Origin: JBIKWM01 sp044356305
Lineage (GTDB): Bacteria > Bacteroidota > Bacteroidia > UBA10329
Assembly (NCBI GenBank): GCA_044356305.1
Contig: JBIKWM010000008.1
Coordinates: 1-64,000, forward strand
Direction of reading: 5' to 3'
DNA: 64,000 nt
Both the position numbers and the translations under genes were made by a program. Shown here piece after piece: positions 17,430 through 25,533 of this stretch (position 1 is its first letter; every line of letters starts with the position of its first letter). The notes under the pieces were generated by a model that saw only the letters and a program-made list of their open reading frames with translations, ran no database searches and was not told the DNA's origin.

Positions 17430-18679
17430 TGCTCTATTACCTGTTCACAAACCTCGACAGGACCATGGACCTACCCGGGGCCGGGGTGTTCAACTACATC
17501 TCGTTCCGTGCGGCCATGAGCATAATCGCCTCGCTGGTGATATCGATGCTGATAGGGCGCAAGGTGATCCAGTTCCTGCAACTGAAGCAGGTGGGCGAGA
17601 TCATCCGCAACCTCGACCTTCAGGGACAGGAGAAGAAAAAGGGCACCCCTACCATGGGCGGCATCATCATCCTCTCGGCCATCATCATCCCCACTCTCCT
17701 TTTCGCAAAACTGGATAACACGTATGTGATCCTGATGCTGGTGGCCACAGTATGGCTGGGCCTCATAGGATTCCTTGACGATTACATCAAGGTGTTCAAG
17801 AAGGACAAGGAGGGCCTGGCCGGTCGGTTCAAGATCCTGGGGCAGGTGGGCATCGGCATCGTGGTGGGCTGTACGCTCTATTTCAGCAGCGATGTGGTGG
17901 TGAAGGAGCGTCTCGAATCGCAGGGCCGAGCGGTAATGGTGGAGATTGACGGTCAGATGGTGGAGGTGAACAAGATGCCCGTGTACGGCAAGGCCGATCA
18001 CAGCCTGGTCACCACCATCCCGTTCCTCAAGGGCAATGAGTTCGATTATGCCAGCCTCATCTCTTTCATGGGCGACAGGGCCAAGGACTGGTCGTGGCTG
18101 GTGTTCATCCCCATCGCCATTTTCATCATCACGGCCGTATCGAACGGGGCCAACCTGACCGATGGGCTCGATGGATTGGCCACCGGCACATCGGCCATCA
18201 TCGGGGTGGTGCTGGCCGTGTTCGCATGGGTGAGCGGCAACGCCATATTCGCTGATTACCTCAACATCATGTACATACCCGGCTCTGGCGAGCTGGTGGT
18301 GTACATATCGGCCTTTATTGGGGCCTGCGTGGGTTTTCTGTGGTACAATCAGTACCCGGCCCAGGTGTTCATGGGCGATACCGGCAGTCTGGCGCTGGGC
18401 GGCATCATAGCGGTGTTCGCGCTGGCCATACGCAAGGAGCTGCTCATTCCCATCCTGTGCGGCATTTTCCTGGTCGAGAACCTGAGCGTGATGATCCAGG
18501 TCTCGTATTTCAAATACACCAAACGCAAGTATGGCGAGGGCCGCAGGGTGTTCCTGATGTCGCCCCTGCACCACCATTACCAGAAAAAGGGCTGGCACGA
18601 GGCCAAGATCGTGGGCCGGTTCTGGATCATAGGCATCATGCTGGCGGTACTCACCATCGTAACGCTCAAGTTGAGATGA
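17429..18679 (+). CDS. mraY: phospho-N-acetylmuramoyl-pentapeptide-transferase MraY
   Basis: A 416-residue polytopic membrane enzyme producing lipid I from UDP-MurNAc-pentapeptide and undecaprenyl phosphate. Catalytic and Mg-binding blocks are GFLDDYIKVFKKDKEGL, NLTDGLDGLATG and MSPLHHHYQKKGWHE. About 50 residues around VVVKERLESQG to YGKADHSL form an extra loop compared with E. coli MraY, which I recall as usual for Bacteroidota enzymes. About ten hydrophobic segments can be counted. The stop overlaps the small ORF that follows (ATGA). Confidence 0.96.
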   Translation: MLYYLFTNLDRTMDLPGAGVFNYISFRAAMSIIASLVISMLIGRKVIQFLQLKQVGEIIRNLDLQGQEKKKGTPTMGGIIILSAIIIPTLLFAKLDNTYVILMLVATVWLGLIGFLDDYIKVFKKDKEGLAGRFKILGQVGIGIVVGCTLYFSSDVVVKERLESQGRAVMVEIDGQMVEVNKMPVYGKADHSLVTTIPFLKGNEFDYASLISFMGDRAKDWSWLVFIPIAIFIITAVSNGANLTDGLDGLATGTSAIIGVVLAVFAWVSGNAIFADYLNIMYIPGSGELVVYISAFIGACVGFLWYNQYPAQVFMGDTGSLALGGIIAVFALAIRKELLIPILCGIFLVENLSVMIQVSYFKYTKRKYGEGRRVFLMSPLHHHYQKKGWHEAKIVGRFWIIGIMLAVLTIVTLKLR

Positions 18680-18867
18680 GGGAGAAAAGACAAAGGGTGA
18701 TAGACACGGGCCGTGGGATGCTACAAGTATGTACATCCGCAGTGATCGGTACTCAACCCGGAGTGATCGGTACTCAAGCCGCAGTGATCCAAAAAGAGGC
18801 GATAATGGTCCATGGCGGCCCATACGCCCCTCAATTCCCTAATAATCCAGCACGACAAGCAGCTTGA
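18676..18867 (+). CDS. hypothetical 63-residue ORF between mraY and murD
   Basis: This short frame starts with an ATG overlapping the mraY stop (ATGA) and ends with a stop overlapping the TTG start of murD (TTGA), so it fills the gap exactly. The product begins MREKRQRVIDTGRGML and contains a heptad repeat, VIGTQPG then VIGTQAA, from a 21-bp tandem repeat (about 18740-18788). No domain is recognisable and there is no signal peptide. It may be a real coupled small gene or an accidental open frame created by a repeat insertion; the fit at both ends is the main argument for it. Confidence 0.4.
   Translation: MREKRQRVIDTGRGMLQVCTSAVIGTQPGVIGTQAAVIQKEAIMVHGGPYAPQFPNNPARQAA
18740..18788. repeat. 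short 21-bp tandem repeat
   Basis: Two full units beginning gtgatcggtactcaa, followed by a partial third unit (gtgatcc), recur at exactly 21 bp. The sequence differs from the other two 21-bp arrays in the window but the period is the same. Confidence 0.8.
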
Positions 18868-20198
18868 AACAGCGGCTGGTGATACTAGGAGGTGGCGAGA
18901 GCGGGGCAGGTGCCGCGCTGCTCGGGCTGCGCAAGGGCTGGGACGTGTTCCTCAGCGACCGTGGCCAGCTCAAGGACAAGTACCGTGATGAGCTCACTGG
19001 CTGGGGCGTGGCCTTTGAGGAGGGCAGGCATACCCCTGAACTGATTTTGAACGCTGACCTGGTGATCAAGAGCCCGGGCATACCCGACACGGCCCCGCTC
19101 ATCGTCCAACTCAAGGAGAAAGGCACCCCAATCATCTCCGAGATCGAGTTCGGGCTGCGCCATACCGATGCCAGGACCATCGGCATAACGGGCACCAACG
19201 GCAAGACCACCACCACGCTGCTCATCTATCACATTTTTAAAAAGGCTGGGCTCAATGTGGGCCTGGCGGGCAATGTGGGCACCAGTCTGGCCCGGCAGGT
19301 GGCCGAGAACAGTTTTGACCACTACGTGATCGAACTGAGCAGCTTCCAGCTCGATGGCATGTTCGAGAGCCGCATCAACACGGCCATTCTCACCAACATC
19401 ACCCCCGACCATCTGGACCGCTACCCCGGCATGGCCGAGTACACCGCTAGCAAGCTGCGCATACTGCAGAATCAGACGGCTGACGATGCATTCATCTACT
19501 GCACCGATGACCCGCTGACGCACAGCGCGGTGGCCGGTGCCAACGTGGTGGCCAGGCGCTACCCTTTCAGCCTCGAGGCCGAGCAGGCCGAGGGCGCATA
19601 CTGCACAAACGAGGAACTCATCATAAAAGTCAATAACAACGAATTCAGAATGAACATTCACGAACTGGCACTGCAAGGACGGCACAACGCCTACAACAGC
19701 ATGGCGGCTGGCATAGCCGCCCGGGTACTCGACATCAAAAAGGATACGGTGCGCGAGAGCCTGAGCGATTTCGTGAACGTGGAGCATCGCCTCGAAAAGG
19801 TGCTCAAGGTGCACGGCATCCAGTTCATCAACGACAGCAAGGCCACCAACATAAACAGTACGTGGTACGCACTGGAGTGCATGAACACACCCGTGGTGTG
19901 GATAGTGGGCGGGGTGGACAAGGGCAACGACTACAGCATGGTCATGGACCTTGTCAAGCAGAAAGTGAAGGCCATTGTGTGCCTCGGCACCGACAACAGC
20001 AAGATACACAAGGCCTTTGCCGGCAAGGTGCCTACCATCATTGACACCATCAGTGCAGAGGAGGCGGTGCGCGCGGCCTATTACCTGGGCAAGAAGGGCG
20101 ACACAGTGCTCTTATCTCCGGCCTGCGCCAGTTTCGACCTGTTTGAGAATTATGAGGACCGCGGCCATCGGTTCAAAGCGGCTGTGAGGGCCCTTTGA
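18864..20198 (+). CDS. murD: UDP-N-acetylmuramoylalanine--D-glutamate ligase MurD
   Basis: A 444-residue Mur ligase that adds D-glutamate to UDP-MurNAc-L-Ala. The N-terminal Rossmann domain begins RLVILGGGESGAGAALLG, the ATP loop is GITGTNGKTTTTLLIY (about 109-124), NITPDHLDRY lies in the central domain, and the C-terminal domain has FINDSKATNINSTWYAL and LSPACASFDLFENYEDRG. The start is a TTG in a TTGA overlap with the small ORF. The next gene duplicates its C-terminal domain. Confidence 0.95.
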   Translation: MKQRLVILGGGESGAGAALLGLRKGWDVFLSDRGQLKDKYRDELTGWGVAFEEGRHTPELILNADLVIKSPGIPDTAPLIVQLKEKGTPIISEIEFGLRHTDARTIGITGTNGKTTTTLLIYHIFKKAGLNVGLAGNVGTSLARQVAENSFDHYVIELSSFQLDGMFESRINTAILTNITPDHLDRYPGMAEYTASKLRILQNQTADDAFIYCTDDPLTHSAVAGANVVARRYPFSLEAEQAEGAYCTNEELIIKVNNNEFRMNIHELALQGRHNAYNSMAAGIAARVLDIKKDTVRESLSDFVNVEHRLEKVLKVHGIQFINDSKATNINSTWYALECMNTPVVWIVGGVDKGNDYSMVMDLVKQKVKAIVCLGTDNSKIHKAFAGKVPTIIDTISAEEAVRAAYYLGKKGDTVLLSPACASFDLFENYEDRGHRFKAAVRAL

Positions 20199-20254
20199 TG
20201 AATGAATGCCTAGAGAAAGACCGATTTCAGAGATAAGAACGTGAAGTTAAAGGG

Positions 20255-20824
20255 ATGATGGACGACAGCATGAAGGACCGGAACCTGAGAAACACCGAAG
20301 TGAGCGGCAACAGCACACGGCAGGAGCTGTTTGAGAAACTGATAGATCTGCGCAACCAGATCATTCAGGAGAGCCGCAGCGAGATGCCCAGCACACCCCA
20401 CCGACTGGAGGTGGTGGCCACGGTGAACGGCATCACATACATCAACGACAGCCGGGCTGTCAACGTTGACCTCACATGGTTCGCCCTCGAACAGCTGGAC
20501 CAGCCTGCCATCTGGATAGTGGGCGGCATGCAGGACGGCCACGACTACACCATGCTGCGCGAGATAGTGCGCGACAAGGTGCGGGCCATCGTGTGCCTCA
20601 GCCGCGAAAACTCGAAGGTGTTCAAGATGTTCATGGCCGATGTGGAGGTGGTGGTGGCCGCCACCACGGCCGAGGAGGCTGTGCGTGCCGCAACGGCCCT
20701 TGCACGCCCGGGCGAGTGTGTTATTCTCTCTCCCGCCTGCCCCAGCCACGACCTGTTTGACAACTACGAGGACCGTGGGCGCAAATTCGTCAGGGCAGTA
20801 CTCAAACTCTCATCCGAGAGCTGA
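20255..20824 (+). CDS. stand-alone Mur ligase C-terminal domain protein (MurD paralog fragment)
   Basis: A 189-residue protein aligning with the last third of the adjacent MurD: HRLEVVATVNGITYINDSRA, WIVGGMQDGHDYTML, CLSRENSKVF and LSPACPSHDLFDNYEDRG each have a MurD counterpart. It has no ATP-binding loop or central domain and cannot be a ligase alone. Where MurD reads DSKATN it reads DSRAVN, so the Lys and the Thr expected to contact D-Glu are changed. The first 50 residues (STRQELFEKLIDLRNQIIQE) are unrelated to MurD and look helical. The frame is intact with neighbour-like codon use, which suggests a kept regulatory or structural role rather than decay. Confidence 0.88.
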   Translation: MMDDSMKDRNLRNTEVSGNSTRQELFEKLIDLRNQIIQESRSEMPSTPHRLEVVATVNGITYINDSRAVNVDLTWFALEQLDQPAIWIVGGMQDGHDYTMLREIVRDKVRAIVCLSRENSKVFKMFMADVEVVVAATTAEEAVRAATALARPGECVILSPACPSHDLFDNYEDRGRKFVRAVLKLSSES

Positions 20825-20831
20825 CCACAGC

Positions 20832-22046
20832 ATGAAAGCGCTGTTCGGCACGTATCTGCAGGGCGACCGCGTCATCTGGACGGTGGTCATTGCCCTGTCG
20901 TTGCTGTCGGTTCTGGCGGTGTACAGCAGCACGGGCACCCTTGCCTACAAGTACCAGGGCGGCAACACGTGGTACTACCTCTTCAAGCACATGGGCCTTA
21001 TGGGTTTCGGGCTGTTCCTGATGTACGCGGTGCACCTGGTGCCTTACAGTTACTTCTCGCGGGCTGGGGTGCTGCTGCTGGGGCTGGCCATCCCCATGCT
21101 CATGCTCACCCTGGTACTGGGCACCAACCGCAATGAGGCCACCCGCTGGCTCACCATCCCCATCATCAACCTTTCATTCCAGACCTCAGACCTTGGCAAG
21201 TTGGCGCTGGTCACCTTTCTGGCAAGGCAGATATCGCGAAATCAGGAGAACATCACCGATCTCAAGAAAGGATTTCTGCCCATGGTGCTGCCCGTGCTGG
21301 CGGTATGCGCCCTCATCTTCCCGGCCAACTTCAGTACGGCTGCCCTCATATTCACAGGCAGCATGGTGCTGCTGTTCATCGGCCGGGCCAAGCTGGCCCA
21401 CATAGCGGCACTCATCGGCACGGCCATGCTGGCCGGTTCGTTCGTTTTCCTGCTCTCGTATGTGTTGCCCATGGAAAAGGTGCTTCCCCGCATGGGCACC
21501 TGGAAGAAGCGCGTGGAGACCTATATGGGCCAGGGCGATGCCCATCAGGTAGAAGACCCCGATGCCAACTATCAGGTGGAGCAGGCCAAGATTGCCATTG
21601 CCAACGGGGGAGTGACAGGGGTAGGTCCGGGCAACAGCACCCAGCGCAATTTTCTGCCCCATCCTTACTCCGATTTCATATATGCCATTGTGATTGAGGA
21701 ATACGGGCTCATAACAGGCCTGGGGGTCATGTTCCTCTACCTTGTTGTATTGCTGCGCGCCCTGCTCATAGCGCACCGCACCGAGAGTGTGTTCGGCAGC
21801 GTGCTGGCCTTCGGGTGCGCGTTCTTCCTCATTTTTCAGGCGCTCATCAATATGGCAGTTGCGGTCAACCTCTTCCCTGTCACCGGCCAGCCACTGCCCC
21901 TGGTCAGCATGGGCGGCACCTCGCTTTGGTTCACCAGCATAGCCCTTGGCATGGTGCTGAGTGTGAGCCGAAAGGCGAAGGAGGAGATTCCGATGCCGGA
22001 AAGTGAGATTGAACCTGTCCCCGCAGATGCTCCAGTAGTAGGATAA
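20832..22046 (+). CDS. ftsW: septal peptidoglycan glycosyltransferase FtsW
   Basis: A 404-residue SEDS-family polymerase working with FtsI. About ten membrane segments are visible, starting with VIWTVVIALSLLSVLAVYSS. RWLTIPIINLSFQTSDLGKLALV is the family signature (quoted in part: FQTSDLGKLAL), and GPGNSTQRNFLPHPYSDFIY and TGQPLPLVSMGGTS are the late conserved loops, the latter with the PLPLVSxGGTS motif. The frame is open upstream into the MurD-like gene, but the ATG at 20832, 7 bp after the preceding stop, gives a normal N-terminus. A charged tail of about 30 residues ends the protein. Confidence 0.95.
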   Translation: MKALFGTYLQGDRVIWTVVIALSLLSVLAVYSSTGTLAYKYQGGNTWYYLFKHMGLMGFGLFLMYAVHLVPYSYFSRAGVLLLGLAIPMLMLTLVLGTNRNEATRWLTIPIINLSFQTSDLGKLALVTFLARQISRNQENITDLKKGFLPMVLPVLAVCALIFPANFSTAALIFTGSMVLLFIGRAKLAHIAALIGTAMLAGSFVFLLSYVLPMEKVLPRMGTWKKRVETYMGQGDAHQVEDPDANYQVEQAKIAIANGGVTGVGPGNSTQRNFLPHPYSDFIYAIVIEEYGLITGLGVMFLYLVVLLRALLIAHRTESVFGSVLAFGCAFFLIFQALINMAVAVNLFPVTGQPLPLVSMGGTSLWFTSIALGMVLSVSRKAKEEIPMPESEIEPVPADAPVVG

Positions 22047-22070
22047 TCAAGACATTAGAGTCAATAATCC

Positions 22071-23144
22071 TTGGGCATAAGACTCATAATAAGCGGAGGC
22101 GGCACAGGCGGGCACATTTTCCCGGCCATTGCCATTGCCCATGCCATACGGTCAGCCGCACCCGATGCCGAGATCCTCTTTGTTGGTGCCAACGGAAAAA
22201 TGGAGATGGAAAAGGTGCCGCAGGCCGGATACCCTATTGTTGGGCTCAACATAGCCGGCATTGAACGCAGCTTTTCTCTCAAAAATCTGATGTTCCCAGT
22301 CAAGTTGATGGGCAGCCTTTGGCAGTCATTCAGCATCATCCGTTCGCACCGCCCACAGGTGGTGGTGGGTGTGGGCGGTTTTGCCAGCGGCCCCATCATG
22401 TTGGCTGCCCAGATACGGGGCATACCTACGCTCATTCAGGAGCAGAACAGCCATGCGGGCATCACAAATCGGTGGCTCGGCCGAAGGGCGGGGCGCATCT
22501 GTGTGGCCTATTCGGGCATGGGCAGATACTTCCCCGAAGAGAGGATCCTCATCACAGGCAACCCAGTGCGCAAGGACATATTGGACCTGGCGGGCAAACG
22601 AGAGGAGGCCCAGCGCTTCTTCAGCCTCGACCCATCAAAAAAGACACTGCTCATTATTGGCGGGAGTCTGGGCGCACGAAGCGTAAACAAAGCTGTTGAA
22701 GCAGGACTGCCGGCCTTTGAAAAGGCAGGGATACAGTTGATCTGGCAGACAGGGAAGAGCTATTCCTCGTCTGTGAGCAGAGATTTCGCGCACCCGTTCA
22801 TCACCCGCATGGACCTGGCCTATGAAGCGGCCGATGTGGTGCTGAGCCGGGCCGGGGCCAGCTCCATCAGCGAGCTTTGCATAGCCGGCAAGGCCAGCAT
22901 CCTTGTGCCCTTCCCCTTTGCGGCCGAGGATCACCAGACCAGCAACGCCCGCGCCATGGTGGAGGCCGGTGCGGCCCAGTTGGTGGCCGACAATGAGGCA
23001 TCGGCCACACTTGTCGATGCGGCCCTGGCACTGCTGGCCGATCCTGCCCGCTGTGCCCAAATGGCCGCCCAGGCCCGGTCGCTTGCCCGCACTGATGCCG
23101 ATGCAGTCATTGCTTCTGAAGTATTGAAACTCGCCAGGGGATGA
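22071..23144 (+). CDS. murG: UDP-N-acetylglucosamine--lipid I transferase MurG
   Basis: A 357-residue GT28 enzyme that converts lipid I to lipid II. LIISGGGTGGHIFPAIAIA (about 5-23) is the first glycine-rich loop, GVGGFASGPIMLAA and QEQNSHAGITNRWLG the lipid-site blocks, GGSLGARSVNKAV the second G loop, and SRAGASSISELCIAGKAS the UDP-GlcNAc binding region. The start is a TTG at 22071, giving MGIRLIISGGG. The stop overlaps the inserted nuclease gene (ATGA) instead of murC. Confidence 0.96.
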   Translation: MGIRLIISGGGTGGHIFPAIAIAHAIRSAAPDAEILFVGANGKMEMEKVPQAGYPIVGLNIAGIERSFSLKNLMFPVKLMGSLWQSFSIIRSHRPQVVVGVGGFASGPIMLAAQIRGIPTLIQEQNSHAGITNRWLGRRAGRICVAYSGMGRYFPEERILITGNPVRKDILDLAGKREEAQRFFSLDPSKKTLLIIGGSLGARSVNKAVEAGLPAFEKAGIQLIWQTGKSYSSSVSRDFAHPFITRMDLAYEAADVVLSRAGASSISELCIAGKASILVPFPFAAEDHQTSNARAMVEAGAAQLVADNEASATLVDAALALLADPARCAQMAAQARSLARTDADAVIASEVLKLARG

Positions 23145-24169
23145 GTAGAGCAGAACATTCCCCTTACATGGAATCTGAGCTTCTCGTTCAGCTCTCATCC
23201 ATTATAGTAGCTGGGCAGAAGAAGGCCGTGACGCAATTGAATGCCACTCTGATAGTAGTATATTGGGAAGTCGGGCATCATATCAACAGACACATTGTCA
23301 AAGGGGACAGGGCAGAATACGGAAAACAGATTGTCGTTACACTGTCACGAGAATTAGTCCGTACTCACGGAAGAGGTTTCGAGGTGAAGAATCTAAGGCG
23401 AATGATGCAGTTCGCTAGTGAATTCCCCGAAAAGGAGATTGTCGTTACACTGTCACGACAATTGAGCTGGTCGCATCTCATAGCCATTTTGCCGCTCAAG
23501 AACAGAGAGTTGCAGGAGTTCTATGCAAACAGAACTGCAACTGAGATGTGGTCAGTTCGGGAGCTAAGACAGAACATAGACCGCAAGACCTACGAACGGA
23601 CGGCACTGGCTGAGATGCAGACAGGCACACCGTCTGGAAATGTGGGGCCTACAGTTTTCAAGGACCCTTACCTGTTAGATTTTCTGCAAATCAGCAACAC
23701 CTTTCTGGAAGCTGATCTCGAGCAGGCGATACTCACCAACCTTGAGCAGTTCATCCTTGAACTCGGCAGAGGATTCGCTTTTGTGGCAAGGCAGAAGCGC
23801 CTGATCATAGATGGAGAAGATCACTACATAGACCTGTTATTCTACCATAGGCCATTGAGGCGACTCGTGGCCCTGGAACTGAAGATCGGAAAATTCCAAG
23901 CCTCATACAAAGGCCAGATGGAGCTCTATCTAAAATGGTTGGACCGCTATGAGAAACAGCCCGGAGAGGAACCGCCAATAGGGCTGATCCTTTGTGCTGA
24001 AAGTAGCCGCGAACAAGTTGAACTCCTGGAGATGCACAAAGACGGCATCCTGGTGGCCGAATACTGGACCCAACTGCCATCAAAGACCGAGTTGGAGTCG
24101 CGTCTCCATCAAGCTATACTGGAGGCACGCGAAAGGCTCGCAATCAGACAACTGGAATCCGAGAAATGA
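23141..24169 (+). CDS. YhcG/DUF1016-type PD-(D/E)XK nuclease inserted in the dcw cluster
   Basis: A 342-residue protein of the YhcG (DUF1016) family. The N-terminal helical domain carries GRGFEVKNLRRMMQF and LSRQLSWSHLIAILPL. The C-terminal nuclease core shows GRGFAFVARQKRL, then DHYIDLLFYHR with the catalytic Asp, and LVALELKIGKF with the ExK pair. A 23-bp exact direct repeat (23328-23350 and 23436-23458) makes QIVVTLSREL and EIVVTLSRQL alike. It begins ATGA on the murG stop and ends ATGA on the murC start. Base composition is visibly more AT-rich than the flanking genes, which points to horizontal acquisition. Such nucleases are usually found with mobile or defence genes; its substrate here is unknown. 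Confidence 0.9.
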   Translation: MSRAEHSPYMESELLVQLSSIIVAGQKKAVTQLNATLIVVYWEVGHHINRHIVKGDRAEYGKQIVVTLSRELVRTHGRGFEVKNLRRMMQFASEFPEKEIVVTLSRQLSWSHLIAILPLKNRELQEFYANRTATEMWSVRELRQNIDRKTYERTALAEMQTGTPSGNVGPTVFKDPYLLDFLQISNTFLEADLEQAILTNLEQFILELGRGFAFVARQKRLIIDGEDHYIDLLFYHRPLRRLVALELKIGKFQASYKGQMELYLKWLDRYEKQPGEEPPIGLILCAESSREQVELLEMHKDGILVAEYWTQLPSKTELESRLHQAILEARERLAIRQLESEK

Positions 24170-25533
24170 TCACGGTTGACAACATACAGCGCGTGTATCT
24201 GCTCGGCATAGGGGGTATAGGCATGAGTGCCCTGGCCCGCTGGTATGCTGGCAAGGGGCTGCCAGTGGCCGGGTACGACCGAACTCCCTCTCCTCTCACG
24301 GCCGAGCTCGAGACGGAGGGTATGCAAGTGATTTTCGATGATGAGGTGCAGAGTATTCCGCTGGGGTTCCTCGACCCAGCAACCACCCTCGTCATCCTGA
24401 CACCTGCCGTTCCAAAGGACCATCCGCAGCTGCTTTACTTCAGGCAGAATGGATACAAGGTACTGAAACGGTCAGAAGTGCTCGGCCACATATCGCGCCA
24501 GTACACCACACTGGCCGTGGCGGGCACGCATGGCAAAACCACCACTTCGAGCATCCTGGCCCATCTGCTGCATGGCTCGTCCAAAGGCTGTAATGCCTTT
24601 TTGGGCGGCATTGCGGCCAATTTCAATTCCAACCTGGTGGTGAACACTGCCTCGCACCTCATGGTGGCCGAGGCCGATGAGTACGACAGGAGCTTCCTAC
24701 AGCTGTCACCGGCCCTGACGGTGCTCACCAGTGTTGATCCCGATCATCTCGACATATACGGCACACCCGAGGAGATGCGGGCCACATACCGCGAATTCGT
24801 AGGCCGGTTGGGCGCTGATGGCATGCTGATCAAGCGGCAGGGCCTCGATCTGGAACATACCAATTGCATGACCTATGCCGTGGACGGAGCCATGGCCGAT
24901 CATCATGCTGATAACCTGCGCCCTGTGGACGGACTGTATTCTTTTGACCTCATCACCCCAAAGGGAAAAATTGAGGGGCTGCGATTCGGGATGCCAGGCC
25001 GACACAATCTGGAGAACGCCATAGGTGCAGCTTCGGCAGCATTGCATGTGGGCATCTCGGCCGATGAGCTGCGTCAGGGCCTGGCCACATTCCGCGGGGC
25101 CAAGCGGAGGTTTGAGGCCATCATCCGCACCGAGAGACTGCTGTTCATTGACGACTACGCCCACCATCCGGCCGAGCTGAGCGCCTGCATCCGTTCGGTG
25201 CGCGAGCTCAATCCGGGCAGACACGTGACAGGGGTGTTCCAGCCGCACCTGTTCAGCCGCACCCGCGACCTGGCCGAAGGTTTTGCCCAGAGCCTTGCCG
25301 AGCTGGACCGCCTCATCCTGCTGCCCATCTACCCCGCCCGCGAACTGCCCATGCCCGGCATCACGAGCGAATGGCTGCTTGAAATGGTGCCCATGACCGA
25401 CAAGCGCATGGCCCACCGCGATGAACTGCCCGCCCTGCTCAGAGGTATGTCTGGCCTACAGGTGCTCCTCACGCTGGGCGCTGGCGACATAGACCGGGCC
25501 GTGAAACCCATCAGCGAAGCACTGAAGTCATGA
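24166..25533 (+). CDS. murC: UDP-N-acetylmuramate--L-alanine ligase MurC
   Basis: A 455-residue Mur ligase that starts the pentapeptide stem. VYLLGIGGIGMSALARWY (about 7-24) is the Rossmann loop, VAGTHGKTTTSSILAHL (about 118-134) the ATP loop, EADEYDRSFLQL the central-domain signature and DDYAHHPAELSACIRS (about 329-344) the typical MurC C-terminal motif. It begins within the stop of the inserted nuclease gene and overlaps ftsQ (ATGA). Confidence 0.96.
   Translation: MITVDNIQRVYLLGIGGIGMSALARWYAGKGLPVAGYDRTPSPLTAELETEGMQVIFDDEVQSIPLGFLDPATTLVILTPAVPKDHPQLLYFRQNGYKVLKRSEVLGHISRQYTTLAVAGTHGKTTTSSILAHLLHGSSKGCNAFLGGIAANFNSNLVVNTASHLMVAEADEYDRSFLQLSPALTVLTSVDPDHLDIYGTPEEMRATYREFVGRLGADGMLIKRQGLDLEHTNCMTYAVDGAMADHHADNLRPVDGLYSFDLITPKGKIEGLRFGMPGRHNLENAIGAASAALHVGISADELRQGLATFRGAKRRFEAIIRTERLLFIDDYAHHPAELSACIRSVRELNPGRHVTGVFQPHLFSRTRDLAEGFAQSLAELDRLILLPIYPARELPMPGITSEWLLEMVPMTDKRMAHRDELPALLRGMSGLQVLLTLGAGDIDRAVKPISEALKS

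Noticed and set aside
17471..18823. 450-residue minus-strand ORF opposite mraY
   Set aside because: It mirrors the mraY gene, is His/Asp-rich as expected from antisense translation of GC-rich coding DNA, and has no recognisable domain.
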